From contig NZ_SMRT01000001.1 of assembly GCF_004354045.1 (NCBI RefSeq), positions 434,001-498,000 on the forward strand: DNA of 64,000 bases, read 5' to 3'. Under the pieces are notes generated by a model. It did no database searches and was not told where the DNA came from. It saw only the letters and a program-made list of their open reading frames with translations. This DNA is from Paenibacillus piri (GTDB lineage Bacteria; Bacillota; Bacilli; Paenibacillales; NBRC-103111). The stretch's first letter is position 1. Each line of letters begins with the position of its first letter. Made by a program: the position numbers and the translations under genes. Shown here piece by piece: positions 51,666 to 61,157 of the stretch.

Positions 51666-51813
51666 GACCTTCGGGGCAGGGTGAAATTCCCGACCGGCGG
51701 TGAAGGTTCTTTCGGAACCTCAGCCCGCGACTCGCGGATTGCCGATGGATGGCAGCCCGCGACTGATTTGGTGCAATTCCAAAGCCGACGGTACAGTCCG
51801 GATGGGAGAAGGT
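51666..51813 (+). ncRNA. FMN riboswitch (RFN element)
   Basis: The aptamer binds flavin mononucleotide. All conserved blocks are present: ACCTTCGGGGCAGGGTGAAA, TTCCCGACCGGCGGT, CAGCCCGCGA, GATTTGGTGCAATTCC, AAAGCCGACGGTACAGTCC and GGATGGGAGAAGGT closing the P1 stem. It lies in the leader of an EamA-type transporter gene. Confidence 0.97.
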
Positions 51814-51879
51814 CAAAAGCAGGCATGGCGCCAACCGTTTTGCGCAAAAAACGGCATATCCGCCAAGCCTCTTTAAGTA

Positions 51880-51920
51880 CGCCCCGTTATCGAATGCCGA
51901 TAGCGGGGTTGTCTTCTTTC
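51880..51920 (+). terminator. Terminator of the FMN riboswitch
   Basis: CCCCGTTATCG pairs with CGATAGCGGGG (one G-U pair) around a 5-base loop, followed by a T-rich tail, giving an FMN-dependent off switch. Confidence 0.85.
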
Positions 51921-51979
51921 GAAGCGTCCTATTCAAAACCTGATTAGCATAGTCTTTGCAATTGCAGGAGGTTTTGGAC

Positions 51980-52921
51980 ATGGAGAAAAGTATTCCGATT
52001 CACCCGTCCGTACGGCTGGAGCGAGCGGACGGTACTACGCGGAGCGGTATTTGGCTTGTGGCGCTGGGCGCGGCGCTCTGGGGGATGGACCCGTTGTTCC
52101 GGATATTGCTGCTCAAGCATCTCACATCTGCGCAGATCGTATTATTTGAGCATCTGCTGCTGCTCGTCTATGCCGTTCCGGTATTATGGCTCAACCACAA
52201 GGAACTGCGCGGCTTGGCTGTACGGCATGTGCTGGCCCTGCTGTTTATTTCGTGGGGCGGTTCGGCTATCGCAACCATTATTTTCACATCGGCGTTCGCC
52301 TACGGCAATCCGAATGCCGTGCTGCTGCTGCAAAAGCTGCAGCCGCTGTTCGCGATATTGATGGCCAGGCTGCTGTTGAAAGAGAAGCTGCCGGCGCTGT
52401 TCCCGTTATTGCTCGTCATGGCGCTTGCCGGTACGTACCTGCTTACCTTCGGCTGGTCCATTCCGGCAGGCTTGTCGGAAATTGCCGCGGTAAGCGGACT
52501 GCTGTCCATCGGCGCCGCCGCTTTATGGGGCGGCTCGACCGTCATGGGCCGGCTGCTGCTCAACAAGATGCAGTTCGAAACGGTCACGGCGCTGCGGTTT
52601 GCGTGCGCGCTGCCTTTACTGTTTATGACAACATGGCTGGAAGGCGATAAGGTACGGCTGCCGGGAGGTACCTTCGACTGGCTCGCGGTGTCGGGCAATT
52701 TGCTGCTTCAGGCCGCATTCCCCGGCTTGCTAAGCCTGCTTTTGTACTACCGCGGTTTGGCCGGGACGAAGGCGTCGTACGCGACGCTTGCGGAGCTGCT
52801 GTTTCCCGCAGTCGGGGTGTTGATCAATTGGCTCGTATTTCAGCAGACGGTGACATTTGTGCAAATCGCAGGCTTCCTGCTGATCTGGTTTATGCTGTTC
52901 AGCTTGTCGCGTCAGCGTTGA
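51980..52921 (+). CDS. EamA/DMT-family transporter under FMN riboswitch, probable riboflavin transporter
   Basis: This 313-residue protein has ten hydrophobic segments in two EamA halves (GIWLVALGAALWGMDPLFRI; SIGAAALWGGSTVMGRLLLN), the drug/metabolite transporter layout. The family alone does not reveal the substrate, but the FMN riboswitch directly upstream implies flavin transport. Firmicutes normally use RibU for this, and DMT-type riboflavin importers (RibN) are best known from Proteobacteria, so the pairing is notable. AGGAGG lies 9 bases before the ATG at 51980. Export of flavins is also possible. Confidence 0.87.
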   Translation: MEKSIPIHPSVRLERADGTTRSGIWLVALGAALWGMDPLFRILLLKHLTSAQIVLFEHLLLLVYAVPVLWLNHKELRGLAVRHVLALLFISWGGSAIATIIFTSAFAYGNPNAVLLLQKLQPLFAILMARLLLKEKLPALFPLLLVMALAGTYLLTFGWSIPAGLSEIAAVSGLLSIGAAALWGGSTVMGRLLLNKMQFETVTALRFACALPLLFMTTWLEGDKVRLPGGTFDWLAVSGNLLLQAAFPGLLSLLLYYRGLAGTKASYATLAELLFPAVGVLINWLVFQQTVTFVQIAGFLLIWFMLFSLSRQR

Positions 52922-52973
52922 GCGGGACGCGCGACAAAGCCGGGTGCGAGGCACGGGCCGGACACAGCCGCAT

Positions 52974-53885
52974 TCAGTCCCGTCCGGCAGCGTACAGCAG
53001 GCCGGCTATTTTGCCGGGCTCCGTTCTTGCCGTTGTCATATGATCGCTATGCCCTTTAATAAGCCTGAATAAACCGAGCCGTCCCGACATATGTGGATGC
53101 CATCCGTACCCGCCGCCTTGAGGCAGTACGTTGTCTTCGGTGAGGTACACATAGCTTTTCGGCAAATCCAGCTTGTAAAAGGCTTGAAGGTCAAGCTTCT
53201 CAAAAAGAGGCTTGGCCGGCTCCGGGCGAATTTTGTCATAAAGCCGACGGACGACCTCCAGACCGGCCAAATTGGCAAAAGTTTCCCGGAATAGCGGAAA
53301 TGGCAGCATGATAGTATCATGCTCCGAGCTTTGCCTCAGCTTTTCGAAGCCTTCACGCGTGGCAGGGGGCAGCTCGTCGGCGGTGCTTTCGCCGTCCTTG
53401 AGGACGAAAGCATCCAGAAAAACAAGCCGTTTGATGCGCTCCGGGATGAGCTCGGCGGTTTTTTGAATCAATGTGCCGCCAAAGCTATGACCGACCAGAA
53501 CGATGTCGTTCAACTGCTTGGAAACGATAAAGTCGGCGATGGAACGGGTCATCATCGCATGACTGACTTCATTGGACGGGTCCGAACCGTGCCCGGGATA
53601 TTCAGGGGCGTACACCGTATGCCCCGTTTTGCGCAATTCCGCTGCTATCCCGTCCCAATAGCTGGAGTCCGCCCATGACCCGTGAACGAGAACGAAGGTG
53701 AGCGGCTGCTGCCGGTCGGCTGTTCCTTCCCCCTTCTCCGCGGAACCGTTGACGACGGGAGGAGGAGACCAGGTAAGCTGAGGAAAAGTCGGGTAGCCGT
53801 ATTCCCACCGCCAATCGGCAGTATTATTTGCAGCATAAGGCCATTGGCGAACGGGGGCCCAACGCCTATCGATTACAGGGCGCAT
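52974..53885 (-). CDS. Alpha/beta hydrolase
   Basis: This 303-residue hydrolase has an N-terminal extension of about 60 residues and then the alpha/beta hydrolase core: FVLVHGSWADSSYW with the oxyanion HG, the nucleophile elbow VLVGHSFGG, and the final His in KGHSDHMTT. It resembles salicylate esterase or methylesterase-like family members, but the substrate is unknown. The start at 53885 has AAAGGAAG 7 bases before it; a longer frame to 53939 is less likely. Confidence 0.87.
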   Translation of the reverse strand: MRPVIDRRWAPVRQWPYAANNTADWRWEYGYPTFPQLTWSPPPVVNGSAEKGEGTADRQQPLTFVLVHGSWADSSYWDGIAAELRKTGHTVYAPEYPGHGSDPSNEVSHAMMTRSIADFIVSKQLNDIVLVGHSFGGTLIQKTAELIPERIKRLVFLDAFVLKDGESTADELPPATREGFEKLRQSSEHDTIMLPFPLFRETFANLAGLEVVRRLYDKIRPEPAKPLFEKLDLQAFYKLDLPKSYVYLTEDNVLPQGGGYGWHPHMSGRLGLFRLIKGHSDHMTTARTEPGKIAGLLYAAGRD

Positions 53886-54016
53886 ATTCAGCTTCCTTTC
53901 TGAATTGGATACACCCACTATATGCCCATTCGCCTTCATCGGTCCCTTTTTTCATATAGAGCCTGGGAGTTCGGCAAACCAAGCCCATGAACCCCCGGAC
54001 TTTTGACAATGTGCGT

Positions 54017-54412
54017 TTATTCCTCAGTATATTCGCGGTATTGACCGGCATTCAGCAGACCGGCCAACGCTTCCTCCACGTTTTGCTCAAGCTCGATTTC
54101 GACCATCCAGCCGTTTCCGTACGGATTTTCATTTACCTGCTCAGGCTGATCCAGCAGTCGGGCATTTACTTTGGTCACCTTGCCCTTAACCGGGGAGTAA
54201 AGGTCCGAGACCGTTTTGACCGATTCGATGCTGCCCAGACTGTCGTTCGGATTCACTTGAGCGCCAAGCTCGGGCAGTTCAAGGAACACGATGTCACCCA
54301 ATTGATTTTGCGCAAAATCGCTGATTCCGACCCGCACCGTCCGTTCTCCGATTACCTCCACCCATTCATGTTCCTTGCTGTACAGCAGTTGCTCTTTAAC
54401 CTCCGCCATCAT
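54017..54412 (-). CDS. gcvH: Glycine cleavage system H protein
   Basis: GcvH is the lipoyl carrier that shuttles the aminomethyl group among the P, T and L proteins. The 131-residue protein has the lipoylation lysine in GSIESVKTVSD (Lys66) and the family start SKEHEWVEVIGERTVRVGIS. GGAGGTTAAAG-like sequence lies within the first codons; GCGAGGTTTT precedes the ATG. It is divergent from the gcvT-gcvPA-gcvPB operon and is therefore not behind the glycine riboswitch, in line with its additional role in lipoate relay in Firmicutes. Confidence 0.96.
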   Translation of the reverse strand: MMAEVKEQLLYSKEHEWVEVIGERTVRVGISDFAQNQLGDIVFLELPELGAQVNPNDSLGSIESVKTVSDLYSPVKGKVTKVNARLLDQPEQVNENPYGNGWMVEIELEQNVEEALAGLLNAGQYREYTEE

Positions 54413-54644
54413 AAAACCTCGCTTTCAAAAATGTTGTTGATCCCACTATAACGTATCCGCCCGGCACAACGCAAAGCCGACAAAAGCTTCTACGCGAAGA
54501 TACGGAAGCGTCCGGTTATGCTCCGGATTGCAAGTGACGGATAATATCGTCGAATAAGGGGGAAAATGGATAATGAGGAAAATGATGTTGACAATTCGGC
54601 CCGTCGTAGAGTAAAAATGAGTATATAACCAATAGTAGCGGATG

Positions 54645-54858
54645 ATGGCAAAGGGAGAGATTACCGCAGGACGGTAACGCCGAAGGAGTAAACCCGGCAA
54701 GGGCGAATCTCTCAGGCAAAAGGACTTTTGCAGGACGCAGCTCTGGAGAGATCCGGCGCAAATAAGGCGCGGGCACCCAAGGGGAAACGGTTAAGTCTTT
54801 CCGGCTTTTAGGAAGGCGTAATCAGGTAACTCTCAGGTACAAAGGACAGAGTGGAAAG
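54645..54858 (+). ncRNA. Tandem glycine riboswitch
   Basis: Two consecutive glycine aptamers are seen. The first starts GGGAGAGATTACCG and ends near 54745 with CTCAGGCAAAAGGAC and CTCTGGAGAGA. The second begins at the shared CTCTGGAGAGATCCGGCGC, holds GGCACCCAAGGGG and CAGGTAACTCTCAGGTACAA and closes with AGGACAGAGTGG. Glycine binding would turn on the glycine cleavage operon gcvT-gcvPA-gcvPB. Confidence 0.96.
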
Positions 54859-54918
54859 CAGGTACGGTCGTTCATGTTTCTTGAACCTCTGCTTTTCACG
54901 ATGTCCTTTTTTGCTTTT
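54845..54918 (+). terminator. Terminator of the glycine riboswitch
   Basis: GGACA-GTGGAAAGCAGGT pairs with ACCTCTGCTTTTCACGATGTCC in an extended hairpin with inner GTTCA/TGAAC arms, followed by six T residues. Its first strand is the closing strand of the second aptamer, giving a simple switch. Confidence 0.88.
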
Positions 54919-54959
54919 GCCGCAGATTTTCGTCGATAAGGATGGATTGAGGTGAAGTG

Positions 54960-56063
54960 ATGACCGAATTGAAACGAACGCCGCTGTTCCCCGTCTATAA
55001 GCAGTATGGAGAGCCCCGCATCATCGATTTTGGAGGCTGGGAGCTGCCTGTCCAGTTTTACGGCATTCAAAAGGAGCACGAGGCCGTGCGCCAACGCGCG
55101 GGATTATTCGACGTCTCCCATATGGGCGAGGTGATGGTAGAAGGGCAGGGTGCGGAGGCTTATTTGCAAAGGCTGACGACAAACGACGTGACCCGGCTGC
55201 AGGACGGCCAGGCGCAGTACAGTCTGATGTGCTATGAGGACGGAGGCATCGTCGACGACTTGCTTGTGTACCGGCTGGCCGCGAGCGCGTTTATGCTCGT
55301 AATCAATGCTTCCAATACGGAAAATGATTTGGCGTGGATGAAGCGGCAGCTGGCCGGCGATGAAGCGGTCAAGCTGACGGATATTTCACGGCAGACGGCG
55401 CTGCTGGCACTGCAAGGCCCGGCGGCTGCGTCTATCCTGAGTACGCTGACGAAGGAACCGGTTGAGGCACTGAGGAGCTTTGCCTTTTTGCCGGACATCG
55501 AAGTCGGAGGCGTGCGCGCGCTCGTATCGAGAACCGGCTATACGGGCGAGGATGGCTTCGAGCTTTATATCAACGCAAGCGACGCTCAGGCGCTGTGGGC
55601 GCGGCTGAGCGAGGCCGGCGAGCCGTCCGGCTTGATTGTCTGCGGGCTGGGCGCTAGGGATACGCTGCGCTTTGAAGCGAGGCTGCCGTTGTACGGACAG
55701 GAGCTGTCGTCCGCCGTTAGTCCGCTCGAGGCGTCGCTCGGCAAATTCGTGAAGCTGGACAAAGGAGGGTTTATAGGACGGGAAGCGTTGGCCAGGCAAA
55801 AGGAAGCCGGGATTCCGCGCAAGCTTGTCGGTATTGAAATGATTGACAGGGGCATCCCGCGCAGCCATTACCCGGTTTATGCGGACGATCGGCAAATTGG
55901 CGAGGTTACAAGCGGCACGCAGTCGCCTACGTTGAAGCGAAACCTCGGACTTGCTCTCATCGATGCGGCGTTTGCTTTGCCAGGGACCGAGGTATGGGTG
56001 GAAATTCGGGGCAAACGGCTTAAAGCCTCCGTAGTGCCGACGCCCTTTTATAAACGGGATTAG
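54960..56063 (+). CDS. gcvT: Aminomethyltransferase (glycine cleavage T protein)
   Basis: GcvT transfers the methylene group from the aminomethyl-lipoyl H protein to tetrahydrofolate. The 367-residue protein has the usual length and motifs: [32 protein letters not shown], the central [14 protein letters not shown] with the conserved Arg/Tyr, and [20 protein letters not shown] 54960 is preferred over the adjoining GTG 54957; the ribosome site is GAGGTGA. The next gene follows after 213 bases without a recognisable signal between. Confidence 0.96.
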   Translation: MTELKRTPLFPVYKQYGEPRIIDFGGWELPVQFYGIQKEHEAVRQRAGLFDVSHMGEVMVEGQGAEAYLQRLTTNDVTRLQDGQAQYSLMCYEDGGIVDDLLVYRLAASAFMLVINASNTENDLAWMKRQLAGDEAVKLTDISRQTALLALQGPAAASILSTLTKEPVEALRSFAFLPDIEVGGVRALVSRTGYTGEDGFELYINASDAQALWARLSEAGEPSGLIVCGLGARDTLRFEARLPLYGQELSSAVSPLEASLGKFVKLDKGGFIGREALARQKEAGIPRKLVGIEMIDRGIPRSHYPVYADDRQIGEVTSGTQSPTLKRNLGLALIDAAFALPGTEVWVEIRGKRLKASVVPTPFYKRD

Positions 56064-56276
56064 CAGGAAGCCGCCGGGTGTGGAGGGCAAGATCGTATAA
56101 GCAGCAGCAGCTCGGGCTAATTTTTTGAATGTCAACCGTTGGAGACGGTTCATCCGGAAATCAGGAGACCGCCGCGAGCGGAAATCATGATCGCCCGCGC
56201 AAGGGGTAGGGATTTACCGGACCTAAGGGCAAGCGGTTCAAGGTGTACCAGAGAAACAGGACAAGGAGTGAGTCGC

Positions 56277-57632
56277 ATGAAGCATCGCTATTTACCGATG
56301 ACGGAACAGGATGAGACGGAGATGCTAGCTGTCGCCGGAATCGGCTCCGTCGAAGAATTGTTTGCTGATATTCCGGAGAAGGTGCGTTTTCAGGGCAGGC
56401 TGAACGTTTCCGAAGCGCTGGACGAGTACGCGCTGATCAGACATATGCGGCAGTTGGCCGGTAAAAATGCCGATTTTCATACGTATACCTGCTTTCTAGG
56501 CGCCGGTATTTACGACCATCATGTGCCGGTTGTGATCAATCATATAATATCGCGGTCCGAGTTTTATACGGCGTATACCCCGTATCAGCCGGAAATCAGC
56601 CAAGGCGAGCTGCAGGCTATTTTTGAATTCCAGTCGTATATATGCGAGCTGACCGGTATGGCTGTCGCGAACGCAAGCATGTACGACGGCGCTACGGCGT
56701 TGGCGGAAGCGGGGGCGTTGGCCTGCGGCGCAGCGAAGCGCAAGCAGCTGATCGTCTCCCGTGCCGTTCATCCGGAAGCGAGGCAGGTCGTCGCCGCTGT
56801 TGCCAAAGGGCTCGGGTTCGAGCTGCTCGAGGTAGGCACCCGGGCGGGTGTGACGGATCTGGAGGAGCTGACCGCGCGGATTGGTGCGGATACGGCGGGC
56901 GTGCTGATCCAGTCGCCGAATTTTTTCGGCTGCATCGAGGATCTGCGAGCCGTCGAGCCGGTCGCGCATGCCGCCGGCTCGCTGCTCGTCGTCAGCAGCA
57001 ATCCGCTGTCGCTCGGGCTGCTGGAGGCGCCCGGCAAGCTTGGCGCCGATGTCGTCGTCGGCGATGCGCAGCCGCTCGGCATCGCGGCCTCGCTCGGCGG
57101 TCCGACCTGCGGCTTCTTCGCGGTTTCCGGCGCATGGATGCGGCGCATGCCGGGACGGATCGTCGGGCAGACGGTCGACCGCGACGGCAAGCGGGGCTTT
57201 GTGCTGACGCTGCAGGCGAGAGAGCAGCACATACGCCGTGAGAAAGCGACGTCGAATATATGCTCGAACCAGGCGCTGCTCGCGCTGTGCGCCTCCGTAT
57301 ACATGTCGACGATGGGCAAGCGGGGCATGCAGGAGGTAGCCGACCTGAATGTGCAGAAGGCCCATTACGCAGCCGACGCGCTCGGCCGTTTGCCGGGGGT
57401 GACGCTGCCTTTTCTACAAACGCCGTTTTTCAATGAGTTTGCGATCAAGCTGCCGGATGGCGCGAGCATAGCTGCCATTAATAAGCGTTTGCTGGAGGCG
57501 GGGATGATCGGCGGCTACGACCTGGGCAGAGATGACCCGGCGCTGGAGGGCCATATGCTGATCGCCGTCACCGAACGCAGAACGAAAGCGGAAATCGACG
57601 AATTTGCAGAGCGATTGGAGGCGTTGTTATGA
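56277..57632 (+). CDS. gcvPA: Glycine dehydrogenase (decarboxylating) subunit 1
   Basis: This is the N-terminal-type half of the split P protein, which decarboxylates glycine. It has 451 residues: [20 protein letters not shown] at the start, [20 protein letters not shown] and [20 protein letters not shown] in the first third, [24 protein letters not shown] segment late (here [20 protein letters not shown]). It lacks the PLP lysine, which is in subunit 2. AAGGAG lies 8 bases before the ATG at 56277; a GTG three codons earlier overlaps that site. It overlaps gcvPB by four bases. Confidence 0.96.
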   Translation: MKHRYLPMTEQDETEMLAVAGIGSVEELFADIPEKVRFQGRLNVSEALDEYALIRHMRQLAGKNADFHTYTCFLGAGIYDHHVPVVINHIISRSEFYTAYTPYQPEISQGELQAIFEFQSYICELTGMAVANASMYDGATALAEAGALACGAAKRKQLIVSRAVHPEARQVVAAVAKGLGFELLEVGTRAGVTDLEELTARIGADTAGVLIQSPNFFGCIEDLRAVEPVAHAAGSLLVVSSNPLSLGLLEAPGKLGADVVVGDAQPLGIAASLGGPTCGFFAVSGAWMRRMPGRIVGQTVDRDGKRGFVLTLQAREQHIRREKATSNICSNQALLALCASVYMSTMGKRGMQEVADLNVQKAHYAADALGRLPGVTLPFLQTPFFNEFAIKLPDGASIAAINKRLLEAGMIGGYDLGRDDPALEGHMLIAVTERRTKAEIDEFAERLEALL

Positions 57633-59146
57633 GTGAAAGCGAGCCGCAAGCATTGCCGGGGGAGCAGGTCTCCGGCCCTTCTGCCGATGTGAAGCACGAG
57701 CAGGCGCTAATCTTCGAATTAAGCAGGCCGGGGCGCGTCGCGTATTCGCTGCCGGAATGCGACGTTCCGCGCCGGGAAACGTCCGAGCTGATTCCAGGCG
57801 GCTTATTGCGCGACAAACCGGCCGAGCTGCCCGAAGTGTATGAGGTGGACGTTATCCGTCATTATACGGCGCTGTCCCGCCGAAACTTCGGAATTGACAA
57901 CGGCTTTTATCCGCTCGGCTCCTGCACGATGAAATATAATCCGAAAATTAACGAGGATGTCGCCCGCTATGCCGGCTTTGCGAATATACATCCTTACCAG
58001 CCGGAAGCTTCGATCCAGGGCGCGCTGGAGCTGCTGTACCGGCTGCAGAACGACCTCGCCGCCATTACCGGCATGGATCGGGTGACGCTCCAGCCGGCCG
58101 CAGGCGCTCATGGCGAATGGACCGGGCTGATGATGATCCGCGCGTATCATGAGAGCCGCGGGGATCATCGCACGAAGGTTATCGTGCCGGATTCCTCGCA
58201 CGGCACGAATCCGGCCAGCGCGACGATGGCAGGCCTGGAGACGGTCACGATTCCGTCCAACGATAGCGGACTTGTCGATCTCGAAGCGCTCCGTCAAGCC
58301 GTCGGGCCGGATACGGCGGCGTTGATGCTGACCAATCCGAATACGCTCGGCTTGTTCGAGGAGCAGATCGTCGAGATTGCCGCGATCGTGCATGAGGCGG
58401 GCGGTCTGCTCTACTACGACGGCGCGAATTCGAACGCGATCATGGGGATCACCCGCCCGGGCGATATGGGCTTCGACGTCGTGCATATGAACCTGCACAA
58501 AACGATGAGCACGCCGCACGGCGGCGGCGGTCCGGGCGCGGGGCCGGTCGGCGTCAAACAGCTGCTGGCGCCCTTTCTTCCGAAGCCGACGGTGGAACGC
58601 GCTGCGGACGGCTCATACTTCTTCGATGATGACTTGCCGCAATCCATCGGCAGCGTCAAAGCCTATTACGGCAATTTCGGCATTCTCGTCCGCGCCTACG
58701 CTTACATCCGGACCTATGGTCCGGAAGGGCTGCGCCGCGTATCGGAATGCGCCGTGCTGAACGCCAACTATATGCTCCGCCGGTTGACCCCGTATTATGA
58801 GGTGCCGTTCGACCGCATCTGCAAGCATGAATTCGTGCTGTCGGGCAAAGGGCTGAAAAAGTTCAATATCCGCACATTGGATGTGGCGAAGCGTCTGCTC
58901 GATTTCGGCTATCATCCGCCGACGATTTATTTCCCGCTTAACGTGGAGGAGTGCATCATGATCGAGCCTACCGAAACGGAAAGCAAAGAAACGATGGACG
59001 CTTTCATCGATACGATGATTCAAATTGCCGGGGAGGCGGCGGCGAACCCGGAGCTGCTCCGCAATGCTCCCTATACGACGCCGGTCCGGCGGCTTGACGA
59101 AACCCAGGCCGCACGCAAGCCGGTGCTGAACTGCACATGCAGCTAG
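57629..59146 (+). CDS. gcvPB: Glycine dehydrogenase (decarboxylating) subunit 2
   Basis: This C-terminal-type half of the P protein carries PLP on Lys291 in the motif [18 protein letters not shown]. Other family blocks are [36 protein letters not shown] and [16 protein letters not shown]. The length of 505 is a little above the usual 485-490, owing to an extra N-terminal segment of about 20 residues and a Cys-containing end (NCTCS). ATG overlaps the TGA of gcvPA (ATGA). A 48-base part of this gene (58774-58821) recurs just downstream. Confidence 0.96.
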   Translation: MSESEPQALPGEQVSGPSADVKHEQALIFELSRPGRVAYSLPECDVPRRETSELIPGGLLRDKPAELPEVYEVDVIRHYTALSRRNFGIDNGFYPLGSCTMKYNPKINEDVARYAGFANIHPYQPEASIQGALELLYRLQNDLAAITGMDRVTLQPAAGAHGEWTGLMMIRAYHESRGDHRTKVIVPDSSHGTNPASATMAGLETVTIPSNDSGLVDLEALRQAVGPDTAALMLTNPNTLGLFEEQIVEIAAIVHEAGGLLYYDGANSNAIMGITRPGDMGFDVVHMNLHKTMSTPHGGGGPGAGPVGVKQLLAPFLPKPTVERAADGSYFFDDDLPQSIGSVKAYYGNFGILVRAYAYIRTYGPEGLRRVSECAVLNANYMLRRLTPYYEVPFDRICKHEFVLSGKGLKKFNIRTLDVAKRLLDFGYHPPTIYFPLNVEECIMIEPTETESKETMDAFIDTMIQIAGEAAANPELLRNAPYTTPVRRLDETQAARKPVLNCTCS

Positions 59147-59161
59147 GGCATACAAGCACAC

Positions 59162-59210
59162 GCTCCGCCGGTTGGCCCCGTATTATGTGGTTGCCGTTCG
59201 AACGCATCTG
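59162..59210 (+). repeat. Duplicated fragment of gcvPB
   Basis: These 49 bases match 58774-58821 inside gcvPB with three substitutions and one extra T (45 of 49 positions). The fragment is out of any coding context and starts 16 bases after the gcvPB stop. Confidence 0.9.
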
Positions 59211-59225
59211 TCCTGTTTGGGTAGT

Positions 59226-59410
59226 ACCGGCTCTGAATGGCTGACACCTACGCAGATTGCTGATCGGCTTCCGAAAGCGGCGGGGATCCATCCTATATAA
59301 ATCAGCCGCTTAAAGACTTACTGCGTGAAGGATTGGTACAGACTAATCCAATTATGCTCGGGCAGTATCGGTTAACCACGGATGGCATGTCCATCAAGGA
59401 GTTGGAATAG
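59226..59410 (+). pseudogene. Remnant of a winged-helix DNA-binding protein gene
   Basis: Two frames must be joined to read a winged helix. The first (to 59297) gives WLTPTQIADRLPKAAG, a typical helix-turn-helix start, and then hits a stop. The second, from 59294, gives YINQPLKDLLREGLVQTNPI followed by MLGQYRLTTDGMSIKELE and a stop. No start codon or ribosome site is seen upstream, where the sequence is the gcvPB fragment instead. It is the decayed 3' part of a small ArsR/MarR-like or related regulator gene. Confidence 0.72.
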
Positions 59411-59517
59411 GGTGAGAGCCAATGAGATGGTGGCAACTTACGTAGATTAGAAGTCAGGGCTGCGGCACAGATGCGCGGATGCATGGCACCGCCGGTCTGC
59501 GCCGCGACGGCGAATTC

Positions 59518-59568
59518 AATAAAACCGCCTCCGGCTAGATGGCGAATTAGCCGGAGGCGGTCTTGTTT
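59518..59568. terminator. Bidirectional terminator between gcv operon and MFS gene
   Basis: ACCGCCTCCGGCT pairs perfectly with AGCCGGAGGCGGT around a 12-base loop, with A residues before and T-rich sequence after it. Confidence 0.9.
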
Positions 59569-59581
59569 GCTCGCTGCTCTC

Positions 59582-60823
59582 TTATGCCTGACGCCGCTGT
59601 GATCCTGCGCCGCGTCGTACGAGCAGCAGGTAGCTCAGCACGGCGCCGATTTCCGCGCCGGCGATGACGATGCCCATCGGGGCGGCCGTTGCGCCACCGC
59701 CCAAGCCGACGAGCGGGGCAACCAGGCCGCCGAAGATGAACGACAGGACGCCCAGCAGCGCGGCTGCGCTGCCTGCGGCCTGCTTCTGGTTTTGCATGGC
59801 GAGCGAGAAGCCTGCCGTAGTGACGATGCCGACGCTCGATACGACGAGAAACAAGCAAGGCAGCACGACGGCGAGTCCCGCTCCGGCAAGGATTGCGATC
59901 AGCAGCATGACGCCGCCGAAGGTAGCGAGGGAAAGGCCGCTGGCAAGCAGCTTCAGCTCGCTTACCCGGCCGACGAGCCGGCCGGTCGTTTGGCTCGCGA
60001 TAATAATCCCGACACCGTTAATGGCGAAAAACATGCTGAACATTTGAGGCGTCGCTCCGTAAATATTTTGAATGACGAAAGGCGAGCCGGATATATAAGC
60101 AAACATGGCGGCGACGACAAGCCCCTGCGACAAGGCGAAGCCCATGAAGGTCCGGTCGCCCATCAGCCGGCGGAAGGTGGACAGCATATTGCGGATGCCG
60201 CCCGGGGAACGCCGCTCCGCAGGCAATGTTTCGGGCAGGCCGAACATGACGGTAACAAACATGATGAGGCCGATCAATCCGAGTACGATAAACACGACAG
60301 GCCATTCGCTGATGCGCAGCAGCTGCCCGCCGGCCACCGGCGCCAAGATCGGGGCGACTCCGTTGATCAGCATCAACAGCGAGAAAAACTTCGTCAATTC
60401 CGTTCCGGCATATAAATCGCGGACGACAGCCCGCGAGATTACGATTCCGGCCGAGCCTGCCAAGCCCTGAATAAAGCGCAGGACGATCAATGCCCAGATC
60501 GAAGGGGCGAACGCGCACAGCAGCGAGGCTGCCGTATAAACGGCAAGACCGACCAGCAAAGGCGCGCGGCGGCCCCGTACGTCGCTGAGCGGACCGGCCA
60601 GCAGCTGGCCTAACGACAGCCCTAGCAGGCAGGCGGTCAGGCTGAGCTGGGCGAGCGAGGCGCTCGTCTGCAAATCGTCGCCAAGCATTGGCAGGGCGGG
60701 CAAATACATATCGAGCGACAGCGGACCGAATGCGGATAAAGAGCCCAGTATGAGCGCTATCCATAAACGGCGGGACGAAGACGGCCGAGTGCCGGCATCC
60801 TCCGGTCTAGCACCGGTTATCAT
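59582..60823 (-). CDS. Bcr/CflA-type multidrug MFS transporter
   Basis: This 413-residue transporter has twelve membrane segments and is of the drug:H+ antiporter type. LSLDMYLPALPMLGDDL at the end of the first segment, the loop GPLSDVRGRRAPLLVG (motif A) and RFIQGLAGSAGIVISRAVVR (motif C-like region) are characteristic of Bcr/CflA exporters. The start at 60823 has GGAGAGGGGGG upstream; an extension to 60874 is less likely. Confidence 0.9.
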   Translation of the reverse strand: MITGARPEDAGTRPSSSRRLWIALILGSLSAFGPLSLDMYLPALPMLGDDLQTSASLAQLSLTACLLGLSLGQLLAGPLSDVRGRRAPLLVGLAVYTAASLLCAFAPSIWALIVLRFIQGLAGSAGIVISRAVVRDLYAGTELTKFFSLLMLINGVAPILAPVAGGQLLRISEWPVVFIVLGLIGLIMFVTVMFGLPETLPAERRSPGGIRNMLSTFRRLMGDRTFMGFALSQGLVVAAMFAYISGSPFVIQNIYGATPQMFSMFFAINGVGIIIASQTTGRLVGRVSELKLLASGLSLATFGGVMLLIAILAGAGLAVVLPCLFLVVSSVGIVTTAGFSLAMQNQKQAAGSAAALLGVLSFIFGGLVAPLVGLGGGATAAPMGIVIAGAEIGAVLSYLLLVRRGAGSQRRQA

Positions 60824-61157
60824 TGCACATCCCCCCTCTCCTGCTTGCAATCCGATCGGGTACTGCACGGCCATTCATGCCGCCATTCATACAGCCATTT
60901 AATTTGCAGTTTATTGCAGCATACCTGCCGCCATTCATACGTATAACCATCGTACATTCCACTCCAGCTTTGTTTTATCGATGCGTTGTTTCAATCAAGT
61001 TCAACCTTGCTTCTCAAACTAACATAAAGACTTTCGGCCCAAGTTGTCAATCCCCGGACCGAACTGAACCTGCGGCAGAACTTTTTCCTCCTTCGCCCAT
61101 TTTATGGTAAACTAAGAGGAATTAGGTTATAAAACGAATATTAAAGGAGTGATATGG
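60824..61157. other. Intergenic region with short direct repeats
   Basis: The region between divergent genes contains the 15-base direct repeat TGCCGCCATTCATAC at 60878-60892 and 60926-60940, plus a related GGCCATTCAT at 60869. These might bind a regulator of either gene. A possible -10 (TAAACT near 61110) was seen, without a convincing -35. No gene is visible. Confidence 0.5.
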
